From Prochlorococcus marinus str. MIT 9302 (GTDB lineage: Bacteria > Cyanobacteriota > Cyanobacteriia > PCC-6307 > Cyanobiaceae): a stretch of DNA of 64,000 nt. Both the position numbers and the translations under genes were made by a program. The stretch spans positions 62,001 through 126,000 of the forward strand of contig NZ_JNAM01000005.1 of NCBI RefSeq assembly GCF_000759975.1, written 5' to 3'. This document shows, one piece after another, positions 56,633 through 62,871 of the stretch; positions within the stretch are counted from its first letter, which is position 1, and each line of letters begins with the position of its first letter. The notes under the pieces were generated by a model that saw only the letters and a list, made by a program, of their open reading frames with translations, was not told where the DNA came from and did not search any database.

Positions 56633-57244
56633 ATGCAGCCTCATAGCCTAAAGCTATCTCCAGAATCTGATTTAATAAATTCAATTAAAGAATATTCTTT
56701 ATCGAACAATTTATACGGGTATGTTTCAGGAGTGGTTGGTAATCTTAGAACAGTTTGTATTCAATGCCCAGGAAATCAAGAGATAAATAAATTTGAGGGT
56801 AATCTAGAGATAGTTTCTTTAAATGGACATTTTAATAAAGGAGATGTTCATTTACATTTGAGTTTTGCAGATGAGGGATGTAATGTATTTGGCGGGCATC
56901 TTGAGGAGGGATGTATTGTAAAAAAAGGTACTGATATATTATTACTTTCTTTTGAACAAAAACTTATTAATATCTCAAGTAATGATTTTTTAAAAAATGA
57001 ATCACGTGTAAAAGCATATATTTTAAAGGATTGTCCTTGGTCTAAAAGAGCAATTAGGTTGCTTAATTCTTTATCTATCCCTCATGAAGTTACTTTAATA
57101 GACAATGATGAGAGCTTTAAAAAAATAATGACTCAAAGTAGCCATAATACTTTCCCTCAAATATTTTTGGATAATAAATTTTTTGGAGGATATGATGAAC
57201 TTTCAGAACAAGCAAAATTGGATAACTTAATTTCATTTAAGTAA
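56633..57244 (+). CDS. DUF296 (PPC/PCC domain)-glutaredoxin fusion protein
   Basis: From the ATG at 56633, which starts with the family-like MQPHSLKLSPESDLINSI, this 203-residue protein has two domains. The N-terminal part (about 1-115) is a DUF296/PPC domain with DVHLHLSFADEGCNVFGGHL, the strand and GGHL turn conserved in plant AHL and bacterial PPC proteins. The C-terminal part (about 125-200) is a glutaredoxin: AYILKDCPWSKRAIRLL with CPWS (monothiol-like active site) and cis-Pro NTFPQIFLDNKFFGGYDEL. A more upstream start would add 14 hydrophobic residues and is less likely. It may couple ligand or DNA binding to redox state or Fe-S handling. Confidence 0.85.
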   Translation: MQPHSLKLSPESDLINSIKEYSLSNNLYGYVSGVVGNLRTVCIQCPGNQEINKFEGNLEIVSLNGHFNKGDVHLHLSFADEGCNVFGGHLEEGCIVKKGTDILLLSFEQKLINISSNDFLKNESRVKAYILKDCPWSKRAIRLLNSLSIPHEVTLIDNDESFKKIMTQSSHNTFPQIFLDNKFFGGYDELSEQAKLDNLISFK

Positions 57245-57254
57245 TCTAAATTTT

Positions 57255-57443
57255 TTAACTATCACGATTAGTAAGCTTTTCAGCAACTAATTCTTCCTCT
57301 AACTGCTTTATTAATCTTGAGACAAGACTTTGAAATTCTGGTTGACAGCCTTTAAATGCAGCTTTATGTCTTATTGGCTCGTTTCTAGTTCTTAAATCAG
57401 TAAGCATTAATTGTAATGCGTCAATTTTGGGATTTATTTTCAT
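57255..57443 (-). CDS. Small helical hypothetical protein (62 aa)
   Basis: This 62-residue protein appears wholly helical, with MKINPKIDALQLMLTDLRTR at the start and the C-terminal SRLIKQLEEELVAEKLTN as a likely amphipathic coiled-coil helix. No metal site, signal peptide or membrane segment is visible. A Cys in FKGCQPEF is the only cysteine. It converges on the DUF296-glutaredoxin gene (10 bp between stops) and lies 26 bp after the start side of the NmrA-like gene. I do not know the family; the good start and composition suggest that it is real. Confidence 0.65.
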   Translation of the reverse strand: MKINPKIDALQLMLTDLRTRNEPIRHKAAFKGCQPEFQSLVSRLIKQLEEELVAEKLTNRDS

Positions 57444-57469
57444 AGTTTTAATTTATATATTTACATTTT

Positions 57470-58129
57470 TTAAATCATTTGCATAGCTTTTTTAAAAGAT
57501 ATCTTTTTATTATCATTCGAACTTGTAACTTCTATTAATTTATTTATGGATTCTTTGTTTTTTAAGGAATCTATACAACATTGCGCAACTAATCTTCTTG
57601 GTATTGATCCATTAATTTGAGTATCCTCCTTTGAATAATTGATATTTTCTGATTTAATATCTTCATTTTCCTTTAATCCGCCAGGTCTAATTATAGTCCA
57701 TTCGAAATTTGAATTTCGTAGAAAGTTTTCACCAATTTTCTTCCAAATAAGAATTAAACCAAACAAGTTTAAGGGATGAAATAATTTTCCAGTACAAAGA
57801 GAACTAACTAAAATAACTCTCTTAATGCCAACTCTTTTGCAACTTTCTAATTGCCTGTATACTCCTAATGCGTCAACCATCGCTGGACCAGTTAAATCTA
57901 AAGATGCTCTTGCACCAGTGGCAATTACTAAAGCATCAATATCTTTTATAGCTTTATCTAGTTCTTCTTTTTTGTCTAATGAAACTCTAAATGTCTCTAA
58001 ATTCTTTAGTCCTTCTATAACTTTTGAGTTCTTTCTAATGATTTGCCTTACTTTATATCCTTTCTTAACTGCCTCTTCAGAAATTCTGTAACCCGTTTTT
58101 CCCGATGCACCAGTAATTGCAATTTTCAT
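57470..58129 (-). CDS. Atypical SDR / NmrA-like NAD(P)-binding protein
   Basis: This 219-residue protein has the Rossmann glycine motif AITGASGKTGYRISEEAVKK, then ALVIATGAR, RVILVSSLCTGK and WTIIRPGGLKENED. This is the atypical SDR pattern (SDR_a5/NmrA-like) seen in cyanobacterial and plastid proteins such as Tic62 or Ycf39 relatives. The catalytic Tyr of classical SDRs is not seen. A possible role is NADP(H) sensing or assembly help; substrate unknown. It lies between the 62-residue gene and nth, all minus strand with short gaps. Confidence 0.82.
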   Translation of the reverse strand: MKIAITGASGKTGYRISEEAVKKGYKVRQIIRKNSKVIEGLKNLETFRVSLDKKEELDKAIKDIDALVIATGARASLDLTGPAMVDALGVYRQLESCKRVGIKRVILVSSLCTGKLFHPLNLFGLILIWKKIGENFLRNSNFEWTIIRPGGLKENEDIKSENINYSKEDTQINGSIPRRLVAQCCIDSLKNKESINKLIEVTSSNDNKKISFKKAMQMI

Positions 58130-58164
58130 GATTAAAAAACTAATTTAATTATTATATAAATTTC

Positions 58165-58818
58165 TTATGCTTTTTTACATATGAATTTCTTTTTTCTTTT
58201 GGGATAAAGAGTACTACATAAATAACATTTTGTTCCATCACAGCCTCTTGCGGTACAGTATTCTCTTCCAAAAAAGATTATTTGCAAATGTAATGTATTC
58301 CATTCATTAACAGGAAATATTTTTTTCAGGTCTTTTTCTGTTTGAACTACGCTATCTCCATTTGTTAGACCCCATCTTTGTGACAACCTGTGAATGTGAG
58401 TATCCACTGGGAATGAGGGGATTTTAAAAACTTGTGACATTACAACCGAAGCTGTTTTATGACCTACCCCTGGAAGAGATTCAAGTTTATCAAAAGTATT
58501 TGGGACTATACTTTTATGCTTCTCAATCAAGAGTTTAGAAAGGTTATAGATGTTCTTTGATTTTTGATTCGATAGACCTAAAAATTTTATGTATTCATAA
58601 ATGCCATTAATACCTAACTTAACCATCTTTTCTGGATTATCTGCAACTTTAAATAAGCTTTTTGTTAATTCATTAACTTTCTTATCTGTTGATTGAGCAC
58701 TTAAAACCACTGCAACTAGAAGTGTATATGCATTTTTATGATCAAGAGGTATTGGAGGCGACGGATATAGCTTTTTGAGTTCCCTGCGTATTATTTCTGC
58801 TCTTTCAGCCTTTCTCAT
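58165..58818 (-). CDS. nth: Endonuclease III, with unusual iron-sulfur loop spacing
   Basis: Nth removes oxidised pyrimidines from DNA and cuts the abasic strand. The 217-residue protein has helix-hairpin-helix LPGVGHKTA with the catalytic Lys121, and the catalytic Asp139 in FPVDTHIHRL. The C-terminal [4Fe-4S] loop has Cys188, Cys193, Cys198 and Cys201, that is C-x4-C-x4-C-x2-C, unlike the C-x6-C-x2-C-x5-C of E. coli. A fifth Cys is at 214. The cluster may be bound in a modified way or with Cys214 taking part. The end is very basic (KRKKKFICKKA). It is divergent from the FutC-type gene with 36 bp between. Confidence 0.9.
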   Translation of the reverse strand: MRKAERAEIIRRELKKLYPSPPIPLDHKNAYTLLVAVVLSAQSTDKKVNELTKSLFKVADNPEKMVKLGINGIYEYIKFLGLSNQKSKNIYNLSKLLIEKHKSIVPNTFDKLESLPGVGHKTASVVMSQVFKIPSFPVDTHIHRLSQRWGLTNGDSVVQTEKDLKKIFPVNEWNTLHLQIIFFGREYCTARGCDGTKCYLCSTLYPKRKKKFICKKA

Positions 58819-58854
58819 TAAATTTGAAAAATTGAATGGTGTATAAAATTATAC

Positions 58855-59973
58855 ATGAGTTATTTTAAGTTGATATTTTCTGCTAATTTAATGTGTTTAA
58901 AGAAGAAAAATTTTGTGAAAAATGATGCGTTAATAATTGATGATCTGCATCATAAATATGATAAGCGAGAATATTCAAATTGGATATTAAATGAAATTAA
59001 CCTGAAAATTAAAAATGGCGAATTATTAGGTTTGCTTGGACCTTCAGGTTGTGGAAAAACTACTCTTTTGAGATTAATCGCAGGGTTCGAATATCCATCT
59101 AAAGGAAGTATTTCTCTAAATGATAAGGAAATTTCAAGTAGGAAAAATTTTCTTAACCCTGAGAAAAGAAATATTGGGATGGTTTTTCAAGATTACGCAC
59201 TGTTCCCTCACTTAACCGTTATGGAAAATGTGATGTTTGGTTTGAAAAACAAAAAAGATAGATCTAGAGTTGACTATTTATTAAAGGTTGTTGGCCTTGA
59301 TAGTTTTGTTGGAAGGTACCCACATGAATTGTCTGGAGGTCAAAAACAAAGACTCGCAATTGCGAGGGCTCTTGCTCCCGGTACTAATTTTATTTTATTG
59401 GATGAACCCTTTTGTAGTCTTGATATGCATGTCAAACTTAAATTGAGAAGTGAACTGCCAAATATTCTAAGAGGTTGTAATGCAAGCGGATTGATGGTTA
59501 CTCATGATCCTGAAGAAGCTATGTCAATTTGCGATAAAGTTGCCGTTATGAATGAAGGTAAAATTCATCAAATTGATACACCAATTAACCTTCTAAATAA
59601 TCCGAAGACTATATTTGTTAGCAGTTTTATTTTGGGAAATAATATTATTAATCTCAAAAAAAATGGTAATACATTGTTGTCTTGTTTAGGTGAAATAAAT
59701 AGTTCAGGGTTATTAAAAAATACACATATAAAAATAATGTCAATTTCGCCTAAATTTATTTCAATTAAAAAATCAGAATCTGGTAATGCAAATGTAATAT
59801 CTAAAGAATTTCTTGGAGAATTTCTTATCTATAAAGTATCTATTAATAATAACATTTTGAGAGTTAGAACTAATATTAATAATCTCCTAAATAACGGTGA
59901 TAAATGTTCACTTTCTATAAATAAAAATAGTTATTATTTTTTATATCCTGGTGCACATAAGGTATATATATAA
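58855..59973 (+). CDS. ABC transporter ATP-binding protein, iron(III)/FutC-FbpC type
   Basis: This 372-residue ATPase has an N-terminal extension of about 28 residues and then the ATPase core. The core has Walker A GPSGCGKTT, the Q-loop MVFQDYALFPHLT, signature LSGGQKQR, Walker B FILLDEPFCSLD and switch His in MVTHDPEEA. A C-terminal regulatory part (about 255-365) follows with a TOBE-like pattern. The subfamily covers FutC/FbpC, PotA and CysA. Iron is favoured because ferritin, Fur-like boxes and a Crp-type iron-island regulator follow at once. No permease or binding-protein gene is adjacent. An internal Met at residue 13 could be the true start. Confidence 0.85.
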   Translation: MSYFKLIFSANLMCLKKKNFVKNDALIIDDLHHKYDKREYSNWILNEINLKIKNGELLGLLGPSGCGKTTLLRLIAGFEYPSKGSISLNDKEISSRKNFLNPEKRNIGMVFQDYALFPHLTVMENVMFGLKNKKDRSRVDYLLKVVGLDSFVGRYPHELSGGQKQRLAIARALAPGTNFILLDEPFCSLDMHVKLKLRSELPNILRGCNASGLMVTHDPEEAMSICDKVAVMNEGKIHQIDTPINLLNNPKTIFVSSFILGNNIINLKKNGNTLLSCLGEINSSGLLKNTHIKIMSISPKFISIKKSESGNANVISKEFLGEFLIYKVSINNNILRVRTNINNLLNNGDKCSLSINKNSYYFLYPGAHKVYI

Positions 59974-59980
59974 ACTTTAA

Positions 59981-60103
59981 TTATGAGCAATTACACTTCC
60001 CACCCCTCCAATTAGAGCATTTTTTCTTTTTACATTTCTTTTTTTTACTTAAATATATTTTATTAGTTAATAGCAGTTCAGAAAAACTGTACTCTGAATT
60101 CAT
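59981..60103 (-). CDS. Possible Cys/Lys-rich 40-residue peptide beside the ferritin Fur box
   Basis: On the minus strand an ATG at 60103 opens a 40-codon frame ending in TAA at 59981. The peptide begins MNSEYSFSELLLTNKIYL and then becomes strongly basic and Cys-rich: SKKKKCKKKKCSNWRGGKCN followed by Cys-Ser. Its four cysteines form C-x4-C and C-x-C pairs that could bind a metal. It ends 7 bp after the FutC-type gene on the opposite strand and is divergent from ferritin. The Fur-box-like sequence at 60114-60132 lies only 10 bp before its ATG. I know no named family. AT-rich DNA gives Lys runs by chance, so conservation is needed as proof. Confidence 0.5.
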   Translation of the reverse strand: MNSEYSFSELLLTNKIYLSKKKKCKKKKCSNWRGGKCNCS

Positions 60104-60111
60104 TTATAGTA

Positions 60112-60139
60112 TTGAGATTGATTTTCATTATCATATTAT
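60112..60139 (+). promoter_or_regulatory. Ferritin promoter overlapped by a Fur-box-like sequence
   Basis: TTGAGA at 60112-60117 and TATTAT at 60134-60139, 16 bp apart, fit a sigma-70-type promoter facing ferritin. The 19-base GAGATTGATTTTCATTATC at 60114-60132 lies inside it and matches the classical Fur box GATAATGATAATCATTATC at 15 of 19 positions. Fur binding would cover the promoter spacer and part of the -35, so repression is the simple reading. The same box is 10 bp from the start of the opposite small frame. The transcription start is not known. Confidence 0.55.
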
Positions 60140-60216
60140 TTAATTTAATTTAAAGGTTTAATTAATTACTAATTTATACAAAATGTTGTATTATTTATAT
60201 AGTTTCTTTTTTAGTA

Positions 60217-60771
60217 ATGAATGAAAATAATTTAAAAACAAAGAAATTAATTAATTTTGGCCCATCTGGAAGAGCTGTTGCACAACCAATGGAAGTCTCT
60301 TTATTGGATAATATGTTTGAACATTTAACAATGGAAAGATATGCCAATGTTCAATATTTTTCGATATACCTATGGTTTCAAGAGAGGGACCTAAATGGTT
60401 TTGCCTCACATTTTCTAAGTGAATCACAAGGTGAAATGGAACATGCTCAAAAATTTGCAGATTACTTAATAGCAAGAGGACAAAGCGTAAAATTAGATGA
60501 ACTTCCTGCTCCAGTTCAATCATGGGATTCAATTGAGGATTTAATTTCTTATTCTTTCAACATGGAGGCTGATTTAACTTCATCTCTACAACAACTTTAT
60601 TCCATTTCAGAAAGAATTTCAGATACAAGAACCAACGTATTTTTAGATCCAATTGTAGAGGCTCAAACAAAATCAGAGGATGAATTTGCAAACATACTTG
60701 GCAAAGTTAAGTTTGCATCTAATCAACCGTCTGCAATCTTGTTGATAGATAGTGATTTAAAGAAAAAATAA
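60217..60771 (+). CDS. ftn: Ferritin
   Basis: Ferritin oxidises Fe(II) and stores it as mineral inside a 24-subunit shell. The 184-residue protein has the non-heme ferritin helices with probable ferroxidase ligands Glu40 (MERYANVQY), Glu73 and His76 (GEMEHAQKF), Glu117 (NMEADL) and Glu148/Glu154 (VEAQTKSEDEF). No heme-binding Met of bacterioferritin type is evident. An N-terminal extension of about 25 residues is a little longer than in E. coli FtnA. It has a Fur-box-like sequence in its promoter region. Its last 15 bp overlap the 3' end of a convergent unknown gene. Confidence 0.93.
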   Translation: MNENNLKTKKLINFGPSGRAVAQPMEVSLLDNMFEHLTMERYANVQYFSIYLWFQERDLNGFASHFLSESQGEMEHAQKFADYLIARGQSVKLDELPAPVQSWDSIEDLISYSFNMEADLTSSLQQLYSISERISDTRTNVFLDPIVEAQTKSEDEFANILGKVKFASNQPSAILLIDSDLKKK

Positions 60772-61047
60772 ATTACTTTCAAGTTTATTCTCATTCAATG
60801 TTCTTTTGGTTATTTCAACAAGTAACTTAGAAAAGTTTATTTTTTCATTTGATTTTTTATTTAAGAGCTTAGCGATTTTAGAAATTTCATTTACTCTTTT
60901 AAAAATATTTTTGTTTTCATAAAATAACCTTTCTTTCAATCCTTTATTATGAGTAGTTTTGAAAGATTGCTTTATGTTTCTAAGTCTATTTGATAATACA
61001 TCAACTTCTATTAACAAGTTGTTAGTTATTGATTGTGATTCCTTCAT
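60757..61047 (-). CDS. Hypothetical helical protein in the crp transcript
   Basis: This 96-residue protein starts at the ATG at 61047, 4 bp after the crp stop; a more upstream start would overlap crp. It is all helical and basic (LIEVDVLSNRLRNIKQSFKT, then NKNIFKRVNEISKIAKLL), with no Cys, signal peptide or membrane segment. The family is not known to me. Its position directly after crp means that it is under the same Fur-box-bearing promoter. Its 3' end overlaps ferritin by 15 bp on the opposite strand, so the ferritin and crp transcripts could pair there. Confidence 0.68.
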   Translation of the reverse strand: MKESQSITNNLLIEVDVLSNRLRNIKQSFKTTHNKGLKERLFYENKNIFKRVNEISKIAKLLNKKSNEKINFSKLLVEITKRTLNENKLESNLFFL

Positions 61048-61051
61048 GTTT

Positions 61052-61639
61052 TTAAAGTGGTGATGTTTCAATAAAAGAAGGCGCAACACTTACTGTTTGG
61101 GTGCCAATTGGAGCAATTAATAACTCAGATGATCTTAATTTTGAAATTAATCTTGTTGATGTTACTCGCGTTGAGCCGATTAATTCACCTATCCTTTCAT
61201 GAGTTAGCCTAAAAGGTAGCTCACACCATTGACCACATCGTCTTCCTAAACGATTTACTAGTATTGAAAATAAAGCTTGTAATCTTTGTTCCGCATTCCC
61301 TAAGTGTCTAATTCTAAGGAGTTGCAAAGTCCACTCATTTACTGCGTCGAAACCAATATTTTCATCTATATTTACATTGCTTTGAAATGACAAATCTGTA
61401 AGTGCTTCAACACAGACACCTTCACTACACAAAAGCTCCGTTCTTAATTGATCTCCTGACTGTAAAAATGCAAGTGTCATGCCTTCAGTTTCTTCGCAAG
61501 GGCAATAAACTCTAGCTATTCCACTTTCAACTTCTAAGCATGTGCCTTTTGGCCTAGATGCAGGGTCTATTAAGACACTTTGCCCAGTTATTAACCTTAT
61601 AGTTCTAGAAGTGGGTTCTCCATAATTATGGAAATTCAT
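61052..61639 (-). CDS. Crp/Fnr-family transcription regulator
   Basis: This 195-residue regulator has an N-terminal cyclic-nucleotide-binding-like beta roll (about 15-100) and a C-terminal winged helix. The recognition helix lies in RLTHERIGELIGSTRVTSTR, as in Crp, Fnr and NtcA. The cAMP-binding pocket residues of E. coli Crp are not preserved, and no Fnr-type N-terminal cysteine set is present; Cys in VYCPCEE and LLCSEGVCVE are scattered. In Prochlorococcus MED4 a Crp-type gene near ferritin is reported to respond to iron; this gene is in the matching place. Two Fur-box-like sequences flank its promoter. Confidence 0.88.
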   Translation of the reverse strand: MNFHNYGEPTSRTIRLITGQSVLIDPASRPKGTCLEVESGIARVYCPCEETEGMTLAFLQSGDQLRTELLCSEGVCVEALTDLSFQSNVNIDENIGFDAVNEWTLQLLRIRHLGNAEQRLQALFSILVNRLGRRCGQWCELPFRLTHERIGELIGSTRVTSTRLISKLRSSELLIAPIGTQTVSVAPSFIETSPL

Positions 61640-61652
61640 CTAAATTTAATAT

Positions 61653-61671
61653 GATAATGAGAATTATTATC
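61653..61671 (-). promoter_or_regulatory. Fur-box-like sequence 1, proximal to crp
   Basis: GATAATGAGAATTATTATC matches the 19-base Fur consensus GATAATGATAATCATTATC at 17 of 19 positions. It lies 13 bp before the crp ATG, so it covers the expected transcription start. A promoter (TTGCAA at 61696-61701, 17-bp spacer, CATAAT on the minus strand at 61673-61678) lies just upstream of it. Iron-replete Fur binding would block crp transcription. Confidence 0.75.
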
Positions 61672-61697
61672 AATTATGTACTATAAATATACTTATT

Positions 61698-61716
61698 GCA
61701 ATAGATTCTCATTATC
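61698..61716 (-). promoter_or_regulatory. Fur-box-like sequence 2, distal to crp
   Basis: GCAATAGATTCTCATTATC matches the Fur consensus at 13 of 19, with one half (TCATTATC side) perfect. It overlaps the presumed -35 (TTGCAA) of the crp promoter and lies 26 bp from the first box, so the two boxes bracket the promoter. The zinc-ribbon gene starting at 61798 on the other strand could also be affected. Confidence 0.5.
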
Positions 61717-61797
61717 AACATGTTTTTTGACTTTTTTCTTTACAAAGTTTATAAAGAATATAATTTAAATATAATTCTTAAAAATCTTTTATTTTAG

Positions 61798-61986
61798 ATG
61801 AGCGTAAATAGAGTTTGTTTTAATTGTGGAAGTTCTTCATTAGTTTCAGATCGATCTTTAGGAGGTAAGATTGTGTGCTCTAAATGTGGTTCTTCTTCAT
61901 TTAAAAATAAATCCTCTTCATTTTTAAAAAGGAAAAACTTAATTTTTCTTGCTATTGTGATAGCTATTTTTATAATTATTCTTTAG
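61798..61986 (+). CDS. Zinc-ribbon single-span membrane protein (62 aa)
   Basis: This 62-residue protein has two CxxC pairs spaced as a zinc ribbon, CFNCGSS at 7-10 and CSKCGSS at 27-30, a short basic linker, and a C-terminal membrane helix (NLIFLAIVIAIFIIIL). It would face the cytoplasm with the zinc ribbon. It is divergent from crp and shares the intergenic region that carries the two Fur-box-like sequences. The last 11 bp overlap the 3' end of the convergent ABC ATPase gene. The Ser-rich linker and four Cys make it distinct from random sequence; a family name is not known to me. Confidence 0.78.
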   Translation: MSVNRVCFNCGSSSLVSDRSLGGKIVCSKCGSSSFKNKSSSFLKRKNLIFLAIVIAIFIIIL

Positions 61987-62767
61987 ATAATTTGTTTATA
62001 TTCCAAAATCCATCATTTTTAATTACCTCTACATCAATCCCATATAACTTATTAAGATTTTCACTATTTATAACCTTATTTTGATATCCATCAGCCATTA
62101 TCTCTCCACTTTTTATCATTATTACCCGATCATAAATAGACGTAATCATTGAAATATTATGGGTTACACATAGTATTTTGGTATTTAATTTTGATAATTC
62201 ATTAATCTTATCAATTACAAAAAACTTTGATTTATAGTCTAAATTTGCAATTGGCTCATCTAGGATTAATATATCAGGTTTTTTGATTAACGCTCTGGCA
62301 ATAAGAGATATTTGTTTCTCTCCATCTGACAAATAAAAAAATTTTTTTTTAGATAAATTTGAAACATTCATAGTTTTCATGATATTTTCAACCTTATAAA
62401 GATCGCTTTCAGATTTATTTGGTATGTAACAATATCTTCCATATAGTCCACTTAAAATCAAATCAAAAACATTTAGATTTGGATTTATTCTATTTTTAAT
62501 ATCACTATTTACTGTACTTATTCTTTTTCTTAGTTCCCATAAATTTATAAGTTCTTTGTCAAATATTTTCAGTTTTGAATCATTAGTTATTACTGGGTAT
62601 ATGTTTCTATTAATTAATTCTATTAAAGATGATTTACCCGAACCATTTGGTCCAATTAATATTACATTCTCTGAATACGCTATCTTTAAATTTAAATCTT
62701 TTATTACTCTAAAACCACCTTTAAAACAATTTATATTTTTTGCCTCAAACCAAAACTTATTAACCAC
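61976..62767 (-). CDS. ABC-type ATP-binding protein (FecE/ModF-like)
   Basis: This 263-residue ATPase has Walker A GPNGSGKSS, a signature altered to LSDGEKQ (LSGGQ is usual), Walker B ILILDEPIANLD and the switch His in CVTHNISM. It resembles stand-alone ATPases of the ModF/YlmA type and iron-siderophore ATPases (FecE). No permease is adjacent. Its GTG start at 62767 overlaps by one base the stop of a 33-residue membrane peptide gene, which in turn begins 3 bp after the Rieske oxygenase stop. The three genes therefore form a tight operon. Confidence 0.85.
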   Translation of the reverse strand: MVNKFWFEAKNINCFKGGFRVIKDLNLKIAYSENVILIGPNGSGKSSLIELINRNIYPVITNDSKLKIFDKELINLWELRKRISTVNSDIKNRINPNLNVFDLILSGLYGRYCYIPNKSESDLYKVENIMKTMNVSNLSKKKFFYLSDGEKQISLIARALIKKPDILILDEPIANLDYKSKFFVIDKINELSKLNTKILCVTHNISMITSIYDRVIMIKSGEIMADGYQNKVINSENLNKLYGIDVEVIKNDGFWNINKLSKE

Positions 62768-62868
62768 TAAAACTTATTGCTCCAAAATATAATCAATTGA
62801 ATTGAGCTTAGAATAAATATAAGAAGATAAAGCCAATTCAACCATGAAGGTCTATTTACTTTCTTCAT
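62767..62868 (-). CDS. Small single-span membrane peptide in the Rieske-ABC operon (33 aa)
   Basis: On the minus strand an ATG at 62868 opens a 33-codon frame ending in TAG at 62767-62769. The peptide MKKVNRPSWLNWLYLLIFIL continues hydrophobic (SSIQLIIFWSNKF), giving one membrane helix with a positive N-terminus. It starts 3 bp after the Rieske oxygenase stop, and its stop shares one base with the GTG of the ABC ATPase. This exact junction fit makes it likely to be a true gene and a translational link. It may be a membrane anchor for the ATPase or for the oxygenase. Confidence 0.6.
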   Translation of the reverse strand: MKKVNRPSWLNWLYLLIFILSSIQLIIFWSNKF

Positions 62869-62871
62869 TAA

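Noticed and set aside
61678-61692. Possible NtcA site (GTA...TAC) between the two Fur-like boxes
   Set aside because: The spacing is nine bases, not the eight needed for NtcA, and the region is explained by the promoter -10 and Fur-like sequences.
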